A stretch of DNA of 64,000 nt from JAWKOK01 sp963698255 (GTDB lineage Bacteria > Chloroflexota > Anaerolineae > Caldilineales > Caldilineaceae), in contig CAVOQD010000019.1 in the NCBI GenBank assembly GCA_963698255.1, positions 1 to 64,000 on the forward strand. The letters are read 5' to 3'. Shown in pieces: positions 10,238 through 21,343 of the stretch. Position 1 is the first letter of the stretch, and the number at the start of each line of letters is the position of its first letter. Under the pieces are notes generated by a model, which was not told where the DNA came from, made no database searches, and saw only the letters and a list, made by a program, of their open reading frames with translations. The translations under genes were made by a program, and so were the position numbers.

Positions 10238-11470
10238 TTAGGGGTCGTCACTCAGGTCGATCCATTCATACTCCTCGAGATCGGGTTCAAAGAAGGACCA
10301 TTTAATCGTCTGCCAAACGAGTACTTCATCTACATCACTCGCAAAGGTCCGACTAGCAGATTTGAAATCGACGTATGGCGGGGAATCATCCCAAAAATCT
10401 TTATCTTCCACTTTGGCAAGCCCGATGAACTTCGTGGCCAGTGTCTCTCCGTCACTTTTGAGCGCCACCGCATAGCCGGGAACGGCCCAGTCATCGTTTT
10501 TCTCGTTTTGAAACTTGATGAGCGCGAATTGGATTCGCCTCTCTTCAAATGAGATGTCAGCATAGTTACTTCTAACAGAAGCCGGGTCTGGAGCGCGACT
10601 GAACCATGTAAGTACCTCAGGGATCGACCATTCTTGATCAAACCTGGCAAGAACTCCCATTACACCTGCCCCCATCTTTTGCTCTGTTTGGAGTTCGTCC
10701 GGGTCATCATCTGTGATCAGTGCCATACGCGTATCCGAATCAGTTGCGTTGCCATCACGGTCGCTCCAGACTGATATTTTGAGCGAGTTGGTAGAGGTCT
10801 CTAGACCGTGGTAGTTCTCTCCAGTCGCCCAAATTCGAAGATCAACCCGTACGACAGGTTTCTTGACCCAGATGCAGTCATTTGTGTAGTCCTCAACGTC
10901 AAAAGTTCGTGAGACAGTGACTTCTACATTGGCCGTATCGCCAGGAGATTTCTCTTCATCTGCCTTGGGCGATTCAGACTGTACGGGTTCATGTAATGCA
11001 AACGCAAGCGAAGGATCGATAGGTGCCAACATCGAAGTACATCGTTGAGAGACTTGCATATGTATGGTTGCGCCTTTGGCACCACCATCTTTATCAACCG
11101 TCGTGGCTCTGACGCGGAGTGTATGTTTGCCGCCCTCCATTTCATGTTCTTGATTGGGTACACCGGAACGCAGCTCGACGGAATCAGGTCCAATTCCCTC
11201 GACGGTCAATTCAATGACTGGGGGTGTAGAATCATGGGTTGGTATTTCGACTGTGGCTGTCGTTGCCGCAGGTAGATATGAACCGGGGGGAGGATGTCCA
11301 CATGACACACAGGAGATCGAATAGAAGATGCTTACCAGCAGCATAATTATCCAGGAGAAGATAGCTCGCAAAGATGATGCTTGTGTTCTAGCAAACACGT
11401 CAAATGCTCCTTGTCGTTTGTGGGTAACCGACTGAACGTTTATGAAAAAGTATGTTGTTTGCTGTAGCAC
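10238..11470 (-). CDS. Putative lipoprotein of unknown function
   Basis: Up to 410 residues. The likely signal sequence is SWIIMLLVSIFYSISCVSCG with a lipobox Cys. The mature protein begins with a Pro/Thr-rich stretch and a domain containing TPPVIELTVEGIGPDSVELRS, which suggests an immunoglobulin-like beta fold. Much of the rest is acidic and ends LEEYEWIDLSDDP. No catalytic motif is visible. The true start may be downstream of the one given. It is probably co-transcribed with the two broken genes on either side. Base composition is AT-richer than in the core genes, which suggests transfer. Confidence 0.55.
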   Translation of the reverse strand: MLQQTTYFFINVQSVTHKRQGAFDVFARTQASSLRAIFSWIIMLLVSIFYSISCVSCGHPPPGSYLPAATTATVEIPTHDSTPPVIELTVEGIGPDSVELRSGVPNQEHEMEGGKHTLRVRATTVDKDGGAKGATIHMQVSQRCTSMLAPIDPSLAFALHEPVQSESPKADEEKSPGDTANVEVTVSRTFDVEDYTNDCIWVKKPVVRVDLRIWATGENYHGLETSTNSLKISVWSDRDGNATDSDTRMALITDDDPDELQTEQKMGAGVMGVLARFDQEWSIPEVLTWFSRAPDPASVRSNYADISFEERRIQFALIKFQNEKNDDWAVPGYAVALKSDGETLATKFIGLAKVEDKDFWDDSPPYVDFKSASRTFASDVDEVLVWQTIKWSFFEPDLEEYEWIDLSDDP

Positions 11471-11641
11471 AGACTGAGGTGCGCCCCGGCACGCCAGAAT
11501 TGGCGCAATGGTACTCAGGACAAGATATGTGAACTAGATAGCTTGGAGACAAAAGTCGTTGCATTTGAGTCAAGTTTTGGCTCATGTACATCTCGTTGGT
11601 TGAGTGCTTTGCGTGCATTTGCGAGAGTGGGTGACTTCATT

Positions 11642-12815
11642 TCAAAGCTGGAACCATTTGATCATATGAGGCAGTACGCATGCATCGTATGTGCCACGAA
11701 TAAGAAACTCTTCAGGGTGAGCGGCCACGGCTACGGCGGCATCGTAGATTCCTTTACTCTGCAACCAGCGCCATTCCTCGTAAGGAAATGAGTCGGCAGT
11801 CATGTCCGGGCTTTGCCCAATTGATACTGCAGCACGTAACTCTGTAAGGTAAGACTGGCAAAGGCAGAGCGGGTGCCATCTGTTGATCTACCTCCGTAAA
11901 TAGATCAATTCCTGTATAGTCGCTCAGCGCTTGTGTACCGCTGAAGCTCTTCTCAGCAGTGCCGAAATCCTGCGTAGCCTGCTTATTGGCGACAGAAAAC
12001 AACACGGACGGATCGTCATTTGAGATTTCTGCCTCTCACCTGCCGCAACGGTTCTTGTTCTGCTTATGCCGCTAACGATTCCAGGTGTTTCCCCGTCGGA
12101 TATCGCTATGTTGCTGGACCAGGCGTCACTCTTTAGGGGAATGATACGTGGATTTTGTAGTACAAGCTGAGCGATAGGAACACCGACATCAACAAGACCG
12201 AAATGCTTGTGCAGTCCGTTTTCATCAAGTACGCCAGGCAGTCCGTTTTCCTTGAGTACGACACCGGGATTAAGGATCCCTATTTCGTCAATAGACGCCT
12301 CGATCGAGAGCCCATCATTCTTCTTCCGTCAAGAGTCGCACAGTCACTACAACTCGAATCACTTCAGTGTCTTGATTCAGCTGTATGCTTTCAGTAAAGG
12401 GAGCGTTGCTAATTTCAAGAGTGTGTACCGGGTGAAGCGGGTCTAGATACAGCGTCTCCGAGATGAGAAGGCGGTTGGCCGCTAATGGTTCCCTCTATGC
12501 TGACGGCGCGGTGCTGCTCATCCGGAATCGAATTGACCGTGAGGTCAATCAGGTTCCTACGTGCTTTTGGCAGAAACTGCATGAGGATTCTCGCCTGGCT
12601 TGCAGCTTCATACTTGCCAGCTGCGCCGTACACGTCGTCACTCTGTTCTGAAGCATTGTGGAGCAGTCGGTATAGGTCGCGATACCGCCAGCCTTCGTCA
12701 TGCCTATCTACCAGTTCCTGCAGGTCCGATGGATCGAGGTTTGCGCTCTCGGCCAGTTGAGCTATTTCATCGGAGGATATGTCTGGAAGGTCATTAAAGT
12801 CTAGCGAGGCTGCGC
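11642..12815 (-). pseudogene. Broken gene for a protein of about 390 residues, function unknown
   Basis: Coding signal can be followed on the minus strand through at least four frameshifts. Its segments include LDFNDLPDISSDEIAQLAES, NRLLISETLYLDPLHPVHTL, SIEASIDEIGILNPGVVLKE, SVANKQATQDFGTAEKSF and SFPYEEWRWLQSKGIYDAAV, ending at a stop at 11642. The 5' end is cut off near 12815, just before the hairpin of the 535-residue gene. I recognise no family. It may belong with the lipoprotein gene downstream, or be an opposite-strand passenger of the candidate element. Confidence 0.5.
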
Positions 12816-12860
12816 CTCAGACCGACGAGATGTAGGTTGACGAGTGACCGACCAATAGAG

Positions 12861-12963
12861 GTAGGCTCCAGTTGGTGAGAACAAGTCGGATGCGGTAGAA
12901 CCGCTCCTGAATTAGATCGCTAAGCGATCGATTGCCGTGAAGGCACTCCCAACTGGAGCCTAC
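12861..12963 (+). promoter_or_regulatory. Leader hairpin that pairs over the ribosome-binding site of the 535-residue gene
   Basis: GTAGGCTCCAGTTGG (12861-12875) is perfectly complementary to CCAACTGGAGCCTAC (12949-12963). The right arm contains GGAG, the only Shine-Dalgarno-like sequence, six bases from the ATG at 12965. The left arm contains its complement, CTCC. Inside the loop is a palindrome GATCGCT-A-AGCGATC. If the leader is transcribed, the stem would hide the ribosome site. Confidence 0.65.
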
Positions 12964-12964
12964 A

Positions 12965-14572
12965 ATGAGTATACCACAAACGGTGACCGAAATTTTGCGT
13001 GACCATGTGACGCTTGAAGTGGAAAGCATCGACCGGATGTACCTGAATCTCTATGTGCCCAAGCTGCAATACGAAGGGGGAATCGCCTCGTTTTTTCGCT
13101 ATCACCGTGGTGCGACCTTTGCCTCGTCTGCGCTGATGGCGCCGATGACGGATGCGTTTGTGGCGGCGATCAAAGCGTATGCCAAGGTGAATGAGATCCC
13201 GCTGGTCCGTTTTGTCAAGGGTCAGCGCAAGGACGATGTGGCTGCTGAGTATTTGGCTCGATTCAACCAAGAAGAAGGTGTTCTTTTCATCGGCGTTGCT
13301 CAAGAGAAAGTCAGCGTCTTCCGGACCGAGAAACGGCGCAATCCGGAGACGGGACAAAGCTATCCTTGGATTGTGCGTTCGACGGCCATGGTCAACCAGT
13401 ACTACATCTATGCCGTTGACCGGGACTTTGGCCCCTTCTTTCTCAAATTCTGCTCCTACTTTCCCTACAATGGGAGACTCTGTATCAATGGTCACGAATA
13501 CGCCAAACGCCAACTGAGTCAACGTGGTATCGGCTATGAAGCACTGGACAACGGCTTTCTCACCTGCGAAGACCTTGAGCAGTTACAGGCGATCTGTGAT
13601 GGACTTGGCCCAGCCAAGATCGATAGTCTGGTACGCAAATGGTTGGCTCTCTTGCCCCATCCTTTCACGCCGGAAGACCGTGCCGCCGGCTATCGCTATG
13701 ACATCTCGATTCTGCAAGCGGAGTTCGCCTTGACTCAGGTCTTGGACCGACCGCTCAGCGGTCGCATCTTGTTTGAAGATATCATCCGTGAGAATCTGGC
13801 TCTTGGGCGTCCCGACCAGGTGCAACTCATCTTTGGCCGACGAGTCACCAAACGTACGCCTGGTCGATTTCGCACGCGCATCATCACCCAAGACGTCACT
13901 CCATCCTTGTATGTCGACTACAAGTCGAACCGCATCAAGCAATATTTCAAGGAGGGCCGTGCCCTACGCACGGAAACCACTATCAACAATACCCGCGACT
14001 TCGCCATCGGCAAACGGCTGCCCAATCTACCTGACTTGCGTCAGATCGGCTTCTCAGCCAACCGACGTCTGCTGGACGTCCAATCACTCAGCCATGATTG
14101 CTCTATCGGCGAAGATGCTTTCCAACGATTGAACCGTCCGGTCGACGTCGACGGCCAACGCGCTGCCGCCTTGCGTTACGCCGACCCAACCGTCCAAGCA
14201 ATTCTCAGTCTCCTTTTGATGTTTGCTCTGCTGCCCAACGGGTTTCGCAATCGCGACCTGCGCAGCCATCTCGCTGCACTTCTCGGGGAACCACCCGAAC
14301 AAATGACCCCGGGCCGCATGACCTATCAACTGCGACGACTGCGCTTGCATGGCTTGATTGAACGCATTGATGGCACGCACGCTTACCGATTGACTCAAGA
14401 CGGCATCCGCGTTGCCTTTTTCTTCAACCGCACCTACTGCCGCATCCTGCGTCCCGGCATGGCCTTCATCATGCCCGACGTACCTGATAACAATTCGACT
14501 CTTCAACATCGTTTCCAGCATCTGGATGCCGCCATCGACCAATGGATTGACCAGGCTACACTCGCCGCATGA
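12965..14572 (+). CDS. Orphan 535-residue protein, probable mobile-element protein
   Basis: An intact 535-residue protein with no motif of a named transposase family. The N-terminal part has IASFFRYHRGATF, KGQRKDDVAAEYLARFNQ and RSTAMVNQYYIYAVDRDFGP. The middle has RYDISILQAEFALTQVLDRP and TETTINNTRDFAIGKRL. The C-terminal part has MTPGRMTYQLRRLRLHGLIE and YRLTQDGIRVAFFF, which reads as a winged helix-turn-helix. I have the impression that close relatives occur as repeated hypothetical proteins in other genomes, but I cannot verify this here. The lack of frameshifts, the inverted repeats and the hidden ribosome site point to a mobile element; the chemistry is unknown. Confidence 0.7.
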   Translation: MSIPQTVTEILRDHVTLEVESIDRMYLNLYVPKLQYEGGIASFFRYHRGATFASSALMAPMTDAFVAAIKAYAKVNEIPLVRFVKGQRKDDVAAEYLARFNQEEGVLFIGVAQEKVSVFRTEKRRNPETGQSYPWIVRSTAMVNQYYIYAVDRDFGPFFLKFCSYFPYNGRLCINGHEYAKRQLSQRGIGYEALDNGFLTCEDLEQLQAICDGLGPAKIDSLVRKWLALLPHPFTPEDRAAGYRYDISILQAEFALTQVLDRPLSGRILFEDIIRENLALGRPDQVQLIFGRRVTKRTPGRFRTRIITQDVTPSLYVDYKSNRIKQYFKEGRALRTETTINNTRDFAIGKRLPNLPDLRQIGFSANRRLLDVQSLSHDCSIGEDAFQRLNRPVDVDGQRAAALRYADPTVQAILSLLLMFALLPNGFRNRDLRSHLAALLGEPPEQMTPGRMTYQLRRLRLHGLIERIDGTHAYRLTQDGIRVAFFFNRTYCRILRPGMAFIMPDVPDNNSTLQHRFQHLDAAIDQWIDQATLAA

Positions 14573-14617
14573 AAACTTGACTCATTCTCAATGACTTTTC
14601 TGTCCCAAGCTATCTAG
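14571..14617 (-). repeat. Right terminal inverted repeat of the candidate element
   Basis: Read on the minus strand this begins CTAGATAGCTTGGGACAG and runs to TGAGTCAAGTTTTCA. It matches 11534-11580 (plus strand) at about 38 of 44 positions. It contains the stop codon of the 535-residue gene. Confidence 0.7.
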
Positions 14618-15647
14618 TGCCGGATGGAGGTCGAGGCCGAGGGATTACGTCTCGCCTTCGAGATGTACGCCACCGACCAGCACAGCGACATGGAGATCGC
14701 GACGATGCTCAATGTACGAGGCTACAAGACCAAGCGCGGTCGGCGCTTCTCCAAAGACACGGCCCGCGATTTCCTGCAAAACCGTACCTACACAGGCAAG
14801 GTTCGCTACCAGAAGACCGAACGTCATGCCGACGGTTCACGCTGCAAGACCGGCACCATCGAGTGGTTCGAAGGTCAACATGAGGCACTGATCTCGGATG
14901 AACTCTTCGAGCGTTGTCAGGAGGTGCGGCGTAAGCGCGCCAACATCGTCAATCAACGGAAAATACAATCCGTATCTCTTACGTGATGTCGTCTACTGCT
15001 ATCGCTGTTGCACCAATCACCCGGATGGAAAGGTCGTGCCTAGCTATGGCAAGATGCGACCACAAGCACCATGACCGCAACAAACTCTTCTATCGATGTC
15101 GGGCAGAGAGCTCGGCTACACATGCGAGCAACTGGGAGTTTACGTCGAAACGCTGGATTAACAAGTGATCAACATCTTGTCGAGCCTGCAACCGCCCAAA
15201 CACTGGCGCGAAAACATCACGCACTCGATCGGCGAGCTATTGGGCGAGAAAGATCTGGAGGCAAGGCTTACGGAAATCCGCACAGTCATCGAACGCATGG
15301 ACACGCGCTGGGATCATGGCTTCATCACCGACGAGCAGAAGTTTCTGGAACAACGCATCAAACTACAGCAGGAGCTGGAGCAACTGACACCGGTTGACAA
15401 CAACGATCTTGAGCGAGCGGTCGATCTGCTGACCAACTTCACTTCTCATTGGGAAGCATGTGGGGATGACATCGAAGCACAGAGCGCGCTCATCAAGCAG
15501 ATTGTGGAGCGAGTCTACGTGCAGGACGAGCAAGTGGTGGCGATGACGTTGAAGTCCAACTGTCATCTGGTTTTGGGCCATAACGTAAATGGGCCAACCG
15601 AATACACGGTTGACCCATTTATCATAGTGGATCTGGAGACCATCTGA
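14618..15647 (+). pseudogene. Large serine recombinase, N-terminal catalytic domain missing
   Basis: What remains is the recombinase domain (MEVEAEGLRLAFEMYATDQ, EIATMLNVRGYKTKRGRRFS, DFLQNRTYTGKVRYQKTERH), a zinc ribbon (VVYCYRCCTNHPDG ... LFYRCRA) and a C-terminal coiled coil with ERVYVQDEQVVAMTLKSNC. The resolvase domain with the catalytic Ser is absent: the reading frame begins exactly where the right inverted repeat of the neighbouring element ends. Two further frameshifts lie near 14965 and 15055. Such enzymes integrate and excise large elements. This one is dead. It ends 18 bases from tRNA-Asp. Confidence 0.75.
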
Positions 15648-15663
15648 TTCAGAGCGTACACGT

Positions 15664-15737
<74 letters not shown>

Positions 15738-15845
15738 ACACTCAATTGCTTGAGTGAATGCATCCTATCATCAAGCCAATTTGTTGTCAAATCAGATACG
15801 CTGAATTTTGCTTCAAACGCAGCGAATCCGCTGCCGGCAAACCGA

Positions 15846-15874
15846 TTCCGCATTTCGCCGCCCCATGCTACAAT
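15846..15874 (+). promoter_or_regulatory. Possible sigma-70-type promoter
   Basis: TTCCGC, a 17-base spacer and TACAAT lie about 100 bases upstream of the BTAD-family regulator. The -35 box is weak; the -10 box equals those seen at 21520 and 62993. Confidence 0.4.
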
Positions 15875-15977
15875 TGTGCCGCATCGATGCCCGTAAGGTT
15901 GCGCGGATTTGCCTGCGCCAAGAGGTTCAATTCGTCGCACCTCAATACGATCCATTGCCGGAATACCACTTAGTCCT

Positions 15978-18900
15978 ATGAGCGAACCACAACTTGCAGA
16001 TCACTCTCTTCGGAAACCCGTCCATCGCCGTGGACGGCCAGACCGTGACCGGCTTCCCTTCCAGCAAGGTGACGGCGCTGGCCTACTATCTGGCTGCGAC
16101 CGGGCGCGCCCACATCGCGCGAGACGCTGGCCGGCCTGCTCTGGCCCGACTACGACGGCGCCACGGCCAAGAAGAATCTGCGCGGTGCGCTCTACCACCT
16201 GGGCAAACAACTGGGCGATTTTATGCTGGTCAGTCGCCAGGATGCCGGCTTCGATTTCAGTCAGAACGTGACGGTCGATTGCCTGGCCTTTGAACAACTG
16301 ATCGCCGGCGCGGCAAGGCTTGCTGACAATGCCGAAGAACAGATCGCCGCGCTGGACGAAGCCGCCGGCCTCTACCGCGGCGACTTCATGGAGGGCTTTC
16401 ACACCGACGACGCCGAACCCTTCGACGACTGGCTGCGCGGTGAACAGGAACGCTATCTCCATCTGATCGCCCAGACGCTCAACGCCCTGGTGCAGTCCGC
16501 CATCACAGCGCAACGACACGCTGGGCGGCGTGTCGGCCGCCGCCCGCCTGCTCAGCCTGGACCCGCTGCGCGAGGAGACCCATCGCCACCTGATGCTGCT
16601 GCTGGCCATGGACGGCCAGGCCGGCGCCGCCCTGGCCCAGTTCGAACAGTGCCGGCAGGTTCTGGGGGACGAACTGGGCCTCGAACCCGATGCCCAGACC
16701 CAGGAACTGGCCGACCGCATCGAGGCCGGCGATTTCGGCTCCGGCTTTGCCTTTCCCAACCTGCCCCGTCGCCGGCTCCACAATCTGCCGGCCGAGATGA
16801 CCGAATTTTTCGACCGGGTCGAGGTGACCGACCGTCTGATGACCGTGCTTCACGAGAAGAGCGCTCGTCTGGTGACTGTCAACGGCGCGGGCGGGATCGG
16901 CAAATCCCGGTTCGTGCAGCATGTGGGGCATCGGCTGCTGGGGACACTGGAAGCGGCACTGGAAAACGAGCCGTCCGAAGAGGGAAGTCTCGACATCAGA
17001 GCGCTGGCCCGGGACGGCATCTACTTCGTGTCGCTGGCAGGGGTCGAGGAGAGCGCTGGCCGACGCCGACGCCGCCGGTCTGGGCATGGTGGCCGCGATC
17101 GCCGAGGCGCTCCAACTCGACATGACCGGCAATGCCGACATGTTGGCGCAGGTGGAACGCAGCCTGGCCGATCACCAGTTGCTGCTGATCCTGGACAACT
17201 TCGAGCAGCTTCAATCCCAGGCCAACGTTCTGGTCCAGTTGCTGCAACACGCGCCCGGCGTCACCGCGCTGGTCACCTCGCGCACGCGCTTGAACGTGCG
17301 CGGCGAACATGTGGTGGTGCTGGACGGCCTGCCGCTGCCCGAGCGCGATCTGATCGACGACGTACGCGCCAGTCCGGCCGGGCAGCTTTTCATCGCCACC
17401 GCCCAGTCGGTCGCCCGCGGATTTGAGGTCGACGAGGCGACCGGCAAGGCCATCGCGCGCACGTGCAGCCTGTTGCAGGGTCTGCCGCTGGGCATCGAGT
17501 TGGCCGCCTCCTGGACCGCCATGCTCTCCTGCGAGGAGATCGCCGAGGAGATCCAGTCCAATCTGGACTTCCTGGAGAGCAGCATGCCCGACCTGCCCGA
17601 CCGCCATCGCAGCCTGCGTGCGGTCTTCAACCAGTCGTGGCGGCTGTTGTCTGAGGATGAGCAGCAGACGGTTCAGAAGCTTGCCCTCTTCCGGGGCGGC
17701 TTCACGCGCGAGGCCGCTGCGTCCGTGGCCGGCGCCCGTCTGCCGACCCTGCAACTGTTGGTCAACAAGTCGCTGATCAGGCGCGCTGAAACTGGCCACG
17801 CAGCAGCAGAGCCGCTTCGAGATGCCCGAAGTGTTGCGCCAATACGCAGCCGAGCATCTTGAGGCCAACCAGCAAGAGACCATCCACAGCCCGGGCATTC
17901 GCCGCCTATTTTGACAGTTTTCTTAAGATCATTAGCCGCCGAACTGCGCAGCGGCGATCAACACGGTGCGCTGACACAGATCGCCGCAGAGATCGAGAAC
18001 CTGCGTGCGGCCCAGCAATGGGCCGTCTGCTCAGGTAAAACAGGGCGAGATCGGTCGCCCGCTCTTTCCTGCAAGCCTGCACCGACAGCCTCTTTGGCTT
18101 CTACGATGTGCGCGGCTGGTTCCAGGAAGGCGCATCCCGTTTTGGCGAAGCGGCCGATGCCGTTCAACAAGCGCCGATCGAGACGGCGAACCAGACCAGG
18201 AGACGGCGTTCCTCTGGCGGTGCTGCGTGCCCGACAGGCCTGGTTCCTCTTTCACCTCGGCGAACACGACACAAGTGAGCAGATGTTGATCCAAGCCCTG
18301 GCCAGCCTTGAGGGCCTGCAAGCTGGAGCGGAGAGCAGGTGGATCTCGCGCAAGCAGGCGTGGACCAAGAGATCGTCTTCGTGCTCAACTACCTGGGCGC
18401 GGTGTTACGTCACCGCGGGGAGATCGGACGCTGCGCAGCAGCGGCTCGGCCAGGCCCTGGCCATCGCCACCCGCAACCATGACGACTACGCGGCCAGCCT
18501 GGCGCTGAACACCCTGGGCCAGGTCTCCTTTGTGACTCGGCGACTTCGACGCCGCCCAGGAGCGCTGCTCAAGCGCGCTGCGGCTCAAACGCAAGATCGG
18601 CGATCGACGGGGCATGATCTACTCGCTGACCTATCTGGGCCGGGTGGCCCAGGCCCGCGACGAATTGGCGGCTGCCCGCACCTACTTCGCCGAGGTAATG
18701 GACATCGCCGAGGAGTTGGAGGATCCGCGTGGCGTGGCGTTGGCGCAGCAGAATCTGGGCAACGTCGCCCTGGCCGACCGGCAGTTCACCGGCGCGCGCA
18801 TTCAATACCAGGCCGCGCTGGAGACCTTCCGACGCATCGGCAGTTTGATCGAAACCAGCGTCGTGCTGACCCGCCTGGCTGAAATCGCCGCCGAGCAGCA

Positions 18901-19241
18901 GCAGATGGCGCTGGCCATCGAGACGTTGCAGGATGCGCTACAGACCGCAATCCGCGTCGAATCGCCCCACGCGCTGACGACGGCGTTGCTGGGATCGGCC
19001 GGGATCTTTGCGAAATCAGGCCAAACGCAGCCCGCCGGGCAGATCCTGGCCATGCTTGCGCAAGTGGACCGACTTGATCGCCGGCAGCAACTTCAGATCG
19101 TCGCGTTGCGCGAACAGTTGGCCGCTGACGATCAGATCCACTCAGATCGAGCCGGACGTGACTGAAGTTGGAGTCTCTGCCCTGGTGGAGATCGCAGAAG
19201 AGACCATCGACCGGCTTGCCCACCTTCGACGAAAAATCTAG
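15978..19241 (+). CDS. BTAD (AfsR/SARP-type) regulator with NB-ARC-like ATPase and TPR repeats
   Basis: About 1,085 residues split by many frameshifts. The N-terminus reads as a DNA-binding winged helix (LQITLFGNPSIAVDGQTV, LAGLLWPDYDGATAKKNLRG). A bacterial transcriptional activation domain follows (YRGDFMEGFHTDDAEPFDDW, LLSLDPLREETHRHLMLL). Next is a STAND/NB-ARC ATPase with Walker A GAGGIGKSR, Walker B LLLILDNFEQL and the LPLGIELAA motif. The C-terminal third is TPR repeats. Such proteins are large, signal-gated transcription activators; the target and ligand are unknown. I chose the ATG at 15978. The C-terminus continues past a shifted stop at 19165 to 19241 (ALVEIAEETIDRLAHLRRKI). Confidence 0.8.
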
Positions 19242-19379
19242 TGCATCGTTGAACTAAGCGCTCCGCGCAGGGGGTTATGCAGCAGCCCCTGCTTTTCCTC
19301 ACCACTTCCCCTCTGTTATTGATCGTGTTTCCATACCTTCTGTCGAATCCATTTTTCCATTCAGACAGGAGGTACTACC

Positions 19380-20253
19380 ATGACGTCCCTACGCCAACAG
19401 ATGACGGACGAGATGCAGTTGCGCGGTCTGTCGTCGCGCACGCAGCAGAGCTATCTCAATGCGGTCAGGCAACTGGCCGAGTACTACCGCAAGCCACCGG
19501 ATCAGATCGACGAGGAGGAACTGCGCCAGTACTTCCTCTATCTGATGAACGAGAAGCAGCTCTCCCCCAGCAGTTGCCGGGTCGCTCACTACGCCATCCG
19601 CTTCCTCTATGTGCACACGCTTGGCCAAGCCTGGCCAGCAGATCTGGTCATTCGACCGCAGAAAGAGAGCAAGTTGCCAGATGTGCTCAGTGTGGACGAG
19701 GTGCAACAGATCCTCGGCTGCGTGTACAAGCCACGCTATCGGATCTGCTTGAGCACGATCTATGCCTGCGGTCTGCGGCTGAACGAGGGCATTTCGCTCC
19801 AAATCGCCGACATCGACGGTGAACGCATGTTGCTCCATGTGCGCCAGGGCAAGGGAGCCAAAGACCGCTATGTGCCTCTGCCCGAAGCCACGTTGGAAAT
19901 GTTGCGCAGCTTCTGGACGCTTCATCGCCATCCCACTTTGCTCTTTCCGGGACGCCCAGAGTGAAGGGGAACCCTATGCAGCAGCTGACACAGCCGATGT
20001 CTTCGAGTGGCGTGCAACGGGCCATGCGTGCTGCTGTGAAAGCGATGCGGCATCCAGAAGCATGCAACAGTCCACACGCTTGCGCCACTCCTATGCGACC
20101 CATCTGCTGGAAGCGGGCGTCAACCTGCGCTTGATTCAGGCCTATCTGGGCCACAGTTCCCCCAAGACCACTGCCCGCTACACGCACGTGACACGACCGG
20201 CGGAGATGACTGCCAGCGAAGCCATCAATCGCATTGTGGCAGGGTTGATATAG
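19380..20253 (+). CDS. Tyrosine recombinase (phage-integrase family)
   Basis: About 290 residues, close in length to XerC and XerD. The N-terminal SAM-like domain contains MQLRGLSSRTQQSYLNAVRQ. The catalytic domain shows the first Arg in STIYACGLRLNEG, the Lys region RQGKGAKDRYVPLP, the H-x-x-R box TRLRHSYATHLLEAG, a second box LIQAYLGHSSPKTT, and the nucleophile Tyr in ARYTHV. One frameshift near 19960 splits it. Start ATG at 19380, with AGGAGG eight or so bases upstream. It overlaps or abuts the HUH transposase gene, an arrangement known for some IS91-like elements. Confidence 0.8.
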
Positions 20254-21343
20254 TCGAACTGGCCGACATCTTCCGTGAATATGGGCCAGCCTATCGAGCA
20301 GAAGTACGGACCACGCATGTTGCCCAGCCACCTGGCGGCCATGCGCGCCATCGAGCAGTGCCGGACCGAGGCGCTGGGCGGCCATCTCTACTACTGCGCC
20401 GACTGTGATGAAAGCTGGTATAGCTACCATTCTTGCCGCAATCGCCACTGTCCCAAGTGTCAACAGGATGCCGCACAGACATGGCTGGAGAAACAGCATG
20501 ATCTGCTCCTGCCCGTGCCCTACTTCCTGGTGACATTCACCCTGCCGCAGTCGTTGCGCTCGCTGGCACGTACCGAACAGAAGGCCGTCTACAACCTGCT
20601 CTTTCGATCTGCTGCCCAATCCTTGCAGCAACTGGCCCAGGACCCGCGCTTTGTCGGCGGTCAAATTGGGATGGTCGGCATCCTCCAGACCTGGACCCGT
20701 GATCTGCGCTACCATCCGCACGTCCACTTTCTGGTCCCAGGCGGTGGCCTTTCGGCTGATGGTCAGCACTGGCTACGCGCCAAGAATCACTTCTTCGTCC
20801 ACGTCAAACCGTTGTCCAGGCTCTTCCGCGGCAAGATGCGAGATGGCTTGCGCAAGCAGGGGCTTCTCGCGCAGGTTCCTGACAAAACATGGCGTCAGGA
20901 TTGGGTAGTCGACTGCCGACCGGTGGGCAAGGGGGAGACCGCACTCAAGTATCTGGCGCCCTATGTCTTCCGTGTTGCCTTGAGCAACAAGCGCATCCTC
21001 AAGGTGGAGGATGGCCAGGTCACCTTCCGCTATCAGGACGGCGCGACCAAACGACAACGTACCTGCACTCTGTCAGCCGAAGCCTTCATCCATCGCTTTC
21101 TGCAGCATGTACTGCCCAAAGGCTTTGTCAAGGTGCGCTACTACGGGTTGCTGGCGCCAGGCAATCGGAAGCGACTGGCCCAAGCCAAACGTCTGCTTGG
21201 CAAGACAACGGCCACAACGCAATGAGCCTCAGGCGACGGACGCAGATGAGCCACAGGATGCCAAGGCGATCATTTGCCCTCACTGCGGGCAACCGATGAC
21301 CATCGTTCAGCGCATTCAGCCACGAGCGCGCTGTCCGCCGTAG
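20253..21343 (+). CDS. IS91-family HUH transposase
   Basis: About 360 residues. An N-terminal zinc-binding domain (CADCDESWYSYHSC ... HCPKCQ) is followed by the HUH metal site in YHPHVHFLVPGG and by candidate nucleophile Tyr residues in KYLAPYVFRVALSN. The protein ends with a small zinc ribbon, CPHCGQPMTIVQRIQ, reached after a frameshift near 21215. A second frameshift near 20291 separates the true N-terminus (ELADIFREYGPAYR) from the rest, so the start is not fixed. HUH enzymes nick one strand and move DNA by a rolling-circle-like path. Confidence 0.8.

Larger units (their letters stand above)
11534..14617 (+). mobile_element. Candidate undescribed mobile element around an orphan 535-residue gene
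   Basis: CTAGATAGCTTGGAGACA at 11534 and the complement of the sequence ending at 14617 (CTAGATAGCTTGGGACAG) begin inverted repeats of about 45 bp that stay similar through TGAGTCAAGTTTT. The right repeat overlaps the stop codon of the 535-residue gene and abuts the headless recombinase at 14618. An alternative reading is that the left repeat is the remnant end of a second, deleted copy, with the live copy starting near 12815. The left boundary is therefore uncertain. Confidence 0.45.
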
